A stretch of DNA of 64,000 bases, from the NCBI RefSeq assembly GCF_004005495.1, contig NZ_RZYA01000003.1, forward strand, positions 186,001-250,000, read 5' to 3'. Position numbers and translations under genes: made by a program. Every line of letters begins with the position of its first letter. Position 1 is the stretch's first letter. The DNA is from Streptomyces antnestii (GTDB taxonomy: Bacteria > Actinomycetota > Actinomycetes > Streptomycetales > Streptomycetaceae). Shown piece after piece: positions 58,559 to 64,000 of the stretch. The notes beneath the pieces were generated by a model, which was not told the DNA's origin, made no database searches, and saw only the letters and a program-made list of their open reading frames with translations.

Positions 58559-59202
58559 TGGGCGCGAGCAGCCGCATTCTCGTGGTCGACAACTACGACA
58601 GCTTCGTCTTCAACCTCGTCCAGTACCTCTACCAGCTCGGCGCCGAGTGCGAGGTCCTGCGCAACGACGAGGTGGAGACCCGGCACGCCCAGGACGGGTT
58701 CGACGGCGTGCTGCTGTCCCCCGGACCCGGCGCCCCCGAACAGGCCGGTGTCTGCATCGAGATGGTGCGCCACTGCGCCGCGACCGGCGTGCCCGTGTTC
58801 GGCGTCTGCCTCGGCATGCAGTCGATGCAGGTCGCGTACGGCGGTGTCGTGGACCGCGCGCCCGAGCTGCTGCACGGCAAGACGTCCCTGGTGCGGCACG
58901 AGGGCAGGGGCGTCTTCGCGGGCCTTCCGAACCCGTTCACGGCGACCCGCTACCACTCGCTCGCCGCCGAACCGGACACCGTCCCCGACGAGCTCGAGGT
59001 CACGGCGCGTACCGAGGACGGCATCATCATGGGCCTGCGCCACCGTGAACTGCCGGTCGAGGGCGTGCAGTTCCACCCCGAGTCCGTCCTCACGGAACAC
59101 GGCCATCTGATGCTGGCCAACTGGCTGGCCGCCTGTGGCGACAAGACCGCGGTGGCACGATCGGCCGGGCTCGCCCCGGTCGTGGGCAGGGCCTCGGCGT
59201 GA
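58558..59202 (+). CDS. pabA: Anthranilate/aminodeoxychorismate synthase glutaminase subunit
   Basis: Class I glutamine amidotransferase that supplies ammonia to chorismate-using partners (TrpE or PabB). 214 residues. VVDNYDSFVFNLVQYL, GVCLGMQ with nucleophile Cys84, and HPESVLTEHG form the triad. GTG 58558 overlaps the previous stop. No PabB/TrpE gene is in the window; it sits between sortases, an arrangement also seen near pknB in mycobacteria (trpG). Confidence 0.94.
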   Translation: MGASSRILVVDNYDSFVFNLVQYLYQLGAECEVLRNDEVETRHAQDGFDGVLLSPGPGAPEQAGVCIEMVRHCAATGVPVFGVCLGMQSMQVAYGGVVDRAPELLHGKTSLVRHEGRGVFAGLPNPFTATRYHSLAAEPDTVPDELEVTARTEDGIIMGLRHRELPVEGVQFHPESVLTEHGHLMLANWLAACGDKTAVARSAGLAPVVGRASA

Positions 59203-60557
59203 CCGCCCTGCGCCCCGAGCGCGAGGGAGCCTCGTACGAGCAGGAACCGTACGAGGCTGCCGGTGCGTTCGAGGCGGCGGTCCAGCGGCTCGACGACCCG
59301 CTGAACGATCCCCTGCCGGGGCAGGCCGCGCAGGCCGCGCAGGCGGGTCAGATGGGGCAGCCGGGTCAGCCGGGGCAGGAGGGGCAGCACCCCTCGCCGT
59401 GGTTCCGTGCCGGCGACGCCGCGCCCCAGGCGGCCGCAGAGGAACTCCGGCCCACCCATCAGACCCCACCCCAGCCCGAGCCCCAACCCCAGCCCGAGCC
59501 CCAACTCCAGCCTCAGCAGCCGCTGGTGCGGGAGTGGTACGACCCCCAGCCCCAGCCGCAGCCCCAGACTTACGCGGAGCCGCCCCCGCAGCTTGTCGCG
59601 GACGACGAGACCATCGCCCTGAGGACCTCGGACACCCGGCGAGCAGCGGCAAGTGAGCCCGCGGCGGACCCGGAGCCTGTGGTGATCGGAGGCAGGGCCG
59701 CCCGCAGGAGGGCCGCAAAGCACGGCGGCCGGCACTCGGCGGCAGCCACCCAGGCCGCGCACGCCGGACGCGCCACACAAGCCACCAAGACCACCAAGGC
59801 CGGTGAGGACGCCGAGGCCGGTGAGGCCGACGACTCTCCGCCCCTCAGCCGTCTGGAGGCGCGCCGTGCCGCACGCGCGCGCAGACCCAGCACCGGTGAG
59901 GTCGCCAGCCGGGCGATCGGCGAGGTGTTCATCAGCATCGGCCTGCTGATGCTGCTCTTCGTCACCTACCAGCTGTGGTGGTCGAACATACGGGCTCACG
60001 AGCAGGCGGGCAGCGCCGCGCACCACCTTCAGGACGACTGGGCGAACGGCAAGCGCAAGCCGGACAAGTTCGCGCCGGGCCAGGGCTTCGCGATCATGCA
60101 CATACCGAAGCTCGACGTCGTCGTGCCCATCGCCGAGGGCATCAGCAAGACGACGGTCCTGGACCGCGGCATGGTGGGCCACTACGGCAAGGACAGCATC
60201 CAGACGGCGATGCCGGACGCGAAGACCGGCAACTTCGCGGTCGCCGGGCACCGCAACACGCACGGCGAGCCGTTCCGCTACATCAACCGCCTTCAGCCGG
60301 GCGATCCGATCGTCGTCGAGACGCAGGACACGTACTACGTGTACAAGATGACGAGCATCCTTCCGCAGACCCCGCCGAGCAACACGTCCGTCCTCAACCC
60401 GGTGCCGCAGGGCTCCGGGTTCACCGCTCCGGGCCGGTACATCACGCTGACCACGTGTACGCCCGAATTCACCAGCACGTATCGAATGATCGTCTGGGGC
60501 AAGATGGTCGAGGAACGGCCGCGCAGCAAGGGGAAGCCGGACGCGCTCGTGCAGTAG
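59199..60557 (+). CDS. srtE: Class E sortase with long Pro/Gln-rich N-terminus, second of three
   Basis: 452 residues. About 240 N-terminal residues are cytoplasmic, disordered and rich in Pro, Gln, Glu and Ala, with runs like PEPQPQPEPQ. One membrane helix (about 247-265) is followed by the sortase domain with His351, Cys420 and Arg429, spaced as in its two paralogues. GTG 59199 overlaps the pabA stop (GTGA). The large leader is unusual for a sortase. Confidence 0.9.
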   Translation: MTALRPEREGASYEQEPYEAAGAFEAAVQRLDDPLNDPLPGQAAQAAQAGQMGQPGQPGQEGQHPSPWFRAGDAAPQAAAEELRPTHQTPPQPEPQPQPEPQLQPQQPLVREWYDPQPQPQPQTYAEPPPQLVADDETIALRTSDTRRAAASEPAADPEPVVIGGRAARRRAAKHGGRHSAAATQAAHAGRATQATKTTKAGEDAEAGEADDSPPLSRLEARRAARARRPSTGEVASRAIGEVFISIGLLMLLFVTYQLWWSNIRAHEQAGSAAHHLQDDWANGKRKPDKFAPGQGFAIMHIPKLDVVVPIAEGISKTTVLDRGMVGHYGKDSIQTAMPDAKTGNFAVAGHRNTHGEPFRYINRLQPGDPIVVETQDTYYVYKMTSILPQTPPSNTSVLNPVPQGSGFTAPGRYITLTTCTPEFTSTYRMIVWGKMVEERPRSKGKPDALVQ

Positions 60558-60634
60558 CGGGAGCGGAAGCGCCGGCGGTGCGGACGTGAGGCAGCGGGAC
60601 ACGCAGGGGCAGCAGGCACGGCACAGGACAGGAC

Positions 60635-61396
60635 ATGGACGGGGCACGATCAGTGGCAGCGAAGACCGACACGGACAAGGGGGCTGAGCGGACCGGCGAG
60701 GCCCCGCCCGCGCCACGACGACGCAGGGGCCGCGGCCGTATCGCCGCCGCCGTCAGCGTCTTCGGTGAGCTCCTCATCACGGTGGGCCTGGTACTGGGCC
60801 TGTTCGTGGCCTACTCGCTGTGGTGGACGAACGTGCTCGCGGACCGTGCCGCGCACAAGGAGGGCGACAAGGTGCGTCACCAGTGGTCCGACCCGGGCCC
60901 CGGCGCGCTGGACACCAAGGGCGGCATCGGCTTCCTGCACGTGCCGTCGATGAAGAACGGTGAGGTGCTCGTCGAGAAGGGCACCTCTTCGGAGATCCTC
61001 AACGAGGGTGTCGCCGGCTACTACACCGACCCGGTCAAGTCCGCTCTGCCGGCGGACGCGAAGGGCAACTTCGCGCTCGCGGCCCACCGGGACGGGCACG
61101 GCGCGAAGTTCCACAACATCGACAAGATCAAAAAGGGCGACCCGATCGTCTTCGAGTCGAAGGACAAGTGGTACGTCTACAAGGTGTACGACATCCTCCC
61201 CGAGACGTCGAAGTACAACGTGAAGGTCCTCAGCGCGGTCCCCAAGGAGTCGGGCGTGAAGAAGCCCGGCCGCTACATCACGCTGACGACGTGCACGCCC
61301 GTCTACACGTCCACGTATCGCTACGTGGTGTGGGGCGAGCTGGAGCGGATCGACAAGGTCGACAGCAAGCGGACGCCTCCGCCGGAGCTGCGCTGA
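60635..61396 (+). CDS. srtE: Class E sortase, third of three
   Basis: 253 residues: short Arg-rich N-terminus, membrane helix (about 42-62), catalytic His151 (ALAAHRDGHG), Cys220 (ITLTTCTP), Arg229. The His-to-Cys spacing is 69 residues in all three proteins, which shows common descent. ATG 60635 is used; GTG 60653 is an alternative. It ends in a convergent terminator with pknB. Confidence 0.9.
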   Translation: MDGARSVAAKTDTDKGAERTGEAPPAPRRRRGRGRIAAAVSVFGELLITVGLVLGLFVAYSLWWTNVLADRAAHKEGDKVRHQWSDPGPGALDTKGGIGFLHVPSMKNGEVLVEKGTSSEILNEGVAGYYTDPVKSALPADAKGNFALAAHRDGHGAKFHNIDKIKKGDPIVFESKDKWYVYKVYDILPETSKYNVKVLSAVPKESGVKKPGRYITLTTCTPVYTSTYRYVVWGELERIDKVDSKRTPPPELR

Positions 61397-61461
61397 CGAG
61401 CCCACGCATCGAACAGGGCCCACGCACCACATAGACGCGCCCACGCAACCGCGTAAAAGAA

Positions 61462-61501
61462 GAGAGCCCCGGTTCCGCAGACGCGGTGCCGGGGCTCTCT
61501 C
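61462..61501. terminator. Convergent terminator, sortase / pknB
   Basis: A perfect 12-bp stem (61462-61473 with 61490-61501) with a 16-base loop between the convergent genes. Confidence 0.82.
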
Positions 61502-61522
61502 GTGGTGCCTGCTTCGGTGGCG

Positions 61523-63517
61523 CTACTGGCCGGTGAGGCCTCCGAAGATTCCGCCGCCGTTCCCGTTACCGCCGTTCCCGTTGCCGCCCTGCTGGGTGGT
61601 GAACAGGTTGACGGTGTCTCCCTTGTTCACCGGGGAGTTGGGGGCGGGCTGGCTGGTGACGACCGTGGAGTTCGGGTCGTTCGACGAGCCGGGCGCGAGC
61701 GCCACGTTGAGGCCCAGGTCCTGCAGCTCCTTCTGCACGTCCTTGAGCTGCTTGCCGGCGATGTCACCGGGCACCGTGATCTGCTCGGGGGCCTTGGCGA
61801 TCTTCAGGGCGACCGTGGAGCCGGGCTCGGCCTCCGAGCTCGGCGCGAGGCTCTGCGAGAAGACCTTGCCGGCCTCGACCGTGGCGTTCGCCTCCTCGGT
61901 GCAGCTGGCCTTGAGGTTGCTCGCCTCGAGCTGCGCCGTGGCCTCGGCACACGTCTTGCCGGAGACGTCCGGGACCGTGACGACCGTCTTCTTCTTGGCG
62001 ACGGTCAGGGTGATGGTGCTCCCCTTCTGGACCTTGCCGCCGTGCGGGTCCTGGTTGATCACGACGTTGGGAGTCTGGTTCGACTCCTTGGTCTCCTTCG
62101 TGACCTGGAAGCCCTTGTCGGTGAGCTGCGTCTCGGCCTCGCTGAAGTCCAGGCCCCGCACGTCGGGCACGTCGACCTTCGGCGCCCCCGTGGACACCGT
62201 CACCGTGACCGTGTCGTTCTTGTTGACGTCGGTTCCCGCGGCCGGGTTCTGCGAGCAGATCTGGCCCTTGGGGTACTTCTCGCAGGGCCCCTTCTTGGAG
62301 GCGTCGATCTTGAGGTTCACGTTGTCGGCGGAGAGCTTGGCGTCGGGGACCGTCTTGCCGACGAAGTTGGGCGCCTTGAACGGGTCGTTGCCCCCGCTGC
62401 TCCCCTCCATGAAGAACTTGCCGATCAGGATCGCGCCGACCAGGACGAGGAGGCCCGCAAGAGCGAGCAGGATCGTCGACGTGCGGTTCTTGCCCGGGTT
62501 CGAGCGGCGCCGGTCGGGGCGGTCGTCGTAGCCGTAGCCGCCGTCGTCCGGGTTGACCGGGGGCAGCATCGACGTAGCAGCGCCGCCGCCGTTCTGCGGG
62601 CGCAGCATCGCGGTCTGCTGGTCGTCCGGGTGGCCGCCGTAGCCGACGGCGCCGAGCGCCGCGGTCGCCGCGACGGGCTGCCCGTCCAGGCACGCCTCGA
62701 TGTCGGCCCGCATCTCGTCCGCGGACTGGTAGCGGTAGTCCGGGTCCTTGGTGAGGGCCTTGAGGACGATCGCGTCCATCTCGGGCGTGATCTCACCGTC
62801 GAAGACGCTCGGCGGCTGCGGCTCCTCCCGCACGTGCTGGTACGCGACCGCGACCGGGGAGTCGCCCACGAAGGGCGGCCGCACGGTCAGCAGCTCGTAG
62901 AGGAGGCAGCCCGTCGAGTAGAGGTCGGAGCGCGCGTCGACCTGCTCGCCCTTGGCCTGCTCCGGGGAGAGGTACTGGGCGGTGCCGATCACGGCGGACG
63001 TCTGCGTCATCGTCATGCCGGAGTCGCCCATGGCGCGGGCGATGCCGAAGTCCATCACCTTGACCTGGCCGGTCCGCGTCAGCATGACGTTCGCCGGCTT
63101 GATGTCGCGGTGGACGATGCCTGCCCGGTGCGAGTACTCGAGAGCCTGGAGGATGCCGATCGTCATCTCCATGGAGCGCTCGGGCAGCAGCTTGCGCCCG
63201 GAGTGCAGCAGCTCACGCAGCGTGGACCCGTCGACGTACTCCATCACGATGTACGGGATGGAGGTCCCGTCGATGTAGTCCTCGCCTGTGTCGTACACGG
63301 CGACGATCGCGGGATGGTTGAGCGAGGCGGCCGACTGGGCCTCCCGGCGGAACCGGGCCTGGAACGACGGATCACGCGCGAGGTCCGCGCGCAGCGTCTT
63401 CACCGCCACGGTGCGTCCGAGCCGGGTGTCATGGGCGAGATAGACCTCCGCCATGCCACCACGGCCGAGCACCTGGCCCAGCTCGTACCGGCCGCCGAGG
63501 CGACGCGGCTCTTCCAT
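61523..63517 (-). CDS. pknB: PASTA-domain Ser/Thr kinase PknB
   Basis: Membrane kinase that senses peptidoglycan fragments and lipid II and controls growth and division. 664 residues: catalytic domain with GRGGMAEVY (18-26), Lys40, HRDIKPAN (Asp138), DFG (156-158); one helix (about 342-364); four extracytoplasmic PASTA repeats (about 375-650) and a Gly/Asn tail. ATG 63517. It follows the class B PBP gene on the minus strand, the order of the actinobacterial pknB cluster. Confidence 0.96.
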   Translation of the reverse strand: MEEPRRLGGRYELGQVLGRGGMAEVYLAHDTRLGRTVAVKTLRADLARDPSFQARFRREAQSAASLNHPAIVAVYDTGEDYIDGTSIPYIVMEYVDGSTLRELLHSGRKLLPERSMEMTIGILQALEYSHRAGIVHRDIKPANVMLTRTGQVKVMDFGIARAMGDSGMTMTQTSAVIGTAQYLSPEQAKGEQVDARSDLYSTGCLLYELLTVRPPFVGDSPVAVAYQHVREEPQPPSVFDGEITPEMDAIVLKALTKDPDYRYQSADEMRADIEACLDGQPVAATAALGAVGYGGHPDDQQTAMLRPQNGGGAATSMLPPVNPDDGGYGYDDRPDRRRSNPGKNRTSTILLALAGLLVLVGAILIGKFFMEGSSGGNDPFKAPNFVGKTVPDAKLSADNVNLKIDASKKGPCEKYPKGQICSQNPAAGTDVNKNDTVTVTVSTGAPKVDVPDVRGLDFSEAETQLTDKGFQVTKETKESNQTPNVVINQDPHGGKVQKGSTITLTVAKKKTVVTVPDVSGKTCAEATAQLEASNLKASCTEEANATVEAGKVFSQSLAPSSEAEPGSTVALKIAKAPEQITVPGDIAGKQLKDVQKELQDLGLNVALAPGSSNDPNSTVVTSQPAPNSPVNKGDTVNLFTTQQGGNGNGGNGNGGGIFGGLTGQ

Positions 63518-63688
63518 GGTTACCTACCAGCCCTCTCCGTCGGTCCCGACCGTCACCCGTGTGGGGTCGGGCGGTGTGCTGTCCGGGCATACCGTACCCG
63601 GCCTGTCCTGGCTGACCTGCCCGAGACCGTCACCCGATACAGGACCGGTATCGCAACGTGCACCGTTGTGAAGGAGACGTGAGCGGTC

Positions 63689-64000
63689 TCACTTCTTGGC
63701 GAGGACAGCCTCCATCACGCTCTTGGCGATCGGCGCGGCCAGGCCGCCACCGGAGATGTCGCCACGGTTGGCGCTGCCGTCCTCGACGACGACGGCCACT
63801 GCGACCGGCGAGCTGCCGTCCTTGGCCTTCGCGTACGAGAGGAACCAGGCGTAAGGCTTCTCACTGTTGTTGAGGCCGTGCTGGGCGGTACCCGTCTTGC
63901 CGCCGACCGTGTAGCCGGGGATCTGCGCGTTCGTACCGGTGCCCTCGCTGACGACCGTCTCCATCATCGACTGAAGGATCTGGGCGTTCTTCTGCGACAG
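63689..64000 (-). CDS. pbpA: Class B penicillin-binding protein (3' end)
   Basis: The last 103 codons of a transpeptidase, cut by the right edge. GYTVGGKTGTAQHGL holds the KTG active-site motif, and the end PIAKSVMEAVLAKK is typical of PbpA/FtsI-like proteins next to pknB. The catalytic Ser and SxN motifs lie outside the window. Confidence 0.9.
   Translation of the reverse strand: MSQKNAQILQSMMETVVSEGTGTNAQIPGYTVGGKTGTAQHGLNNSEKPYAWFLSYAKAKDGSSPVAVAVVVEDGSANRGDISGGGLAAPIAKSVMEAVLAKK

Overview
This window is the replication-origin core of a high-GC actinomycete chromosome, almost certainly a Streptomyces. The evidence is the very high GC content, the frequent GTG starts, the perfect 14-bp ParB sites GTTTCACGTGAAAC, the DnaA boxes of the type TTGTCCACA, the DnaA protein with a long Gln/Tyr/Pro-rich domain II, and the gene order. 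The order dnaB-rplI-rpsR-ssb-rpsF ... trxBA-parB-parA-rsmG-jag-yidC-rnpA-rpmH-dnaA-oriC-dnaN-gnd-recF-gyrB-gyrA ... crgA-sortases-pknB-pbp agrees with what I remember of the S. coelicolor oriC region (roughly SCO3911 to SCO3847; from memory, not checked).

Layout. 1-4.7 kb: replicative helicase dnaB (cut by the window edge), a MATE transporter, and the rpsF-ssb-rpsR-rplI operon on the minus strand. 4.9-12.2 kb: cell-wall genes (FemX-type branching enzyme, an alanine-racemase-like protein, a GT-C mannosyltransferase-like protein, a class A penicillin-binding protein). 12.4-18 kb: a PadR regulator with a 23-bp palindrome upstream, ino1, an MFS permease, an LppU-like protein and the CCA-adding enzyme. 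18-27.8 kb: DUF6049 protein, MurJ flippase, a degenerate pseudokinase, SigM with its anti-sigma factor, and trxB-trxA behind a sigma-R-type promoter. 27.8-35 kb (minus strand): acetyltransferase, parB-parA, rsmG, jag, yidC, yidD, rnpA, rpmH. 35.3-48 kb (plus strand): dnaA, oriC (about 1 kb), dnaN, gnd, recF, a DciA-like gene, gyrB, gyrA, a DUF3566 gene. 48-54.4 kb: tRNA-Ile, tRNA-Ala and a less conserved group (signal-anchored small protein, DLW-39 protein, secreted protein, Ser/Thr kinase, XRE regulator, DUF5324). 54.6-64 kb: ppiA, rhomboid protease, crgA, DUF881, three class E sortases with an anthranilate/PABA synthase glutaminase subunit between them, pknB, and the 3' end of a class B penicillin-binding protein.

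The genes serve chromosome replication and segregation (dnaA/oriC/dnaN/dnaB/DciA/gyrase, ParAB with eight perfect and four near-perfect parS sites) and envelope assembly and its control (FemX, PBPs, MurJ, YidC, sortases, CrgA, PknB). I do not see a wholly new multigene system. The most unusual sequence-level observations are: an array of parS half-sites with a strict 15-bp period next to a complete parS (2.8 kb); twin 36-bp perfect palindromes each centred on a parS (16.36-16.44 kb); a Gly-to-Ser change in the quinolone-resistance region of GyrA; a second DnaA-box cluster 18 kb from oriC upstream of crgA; and a 53-bp perfect palindrome beside tRNA-Ala.
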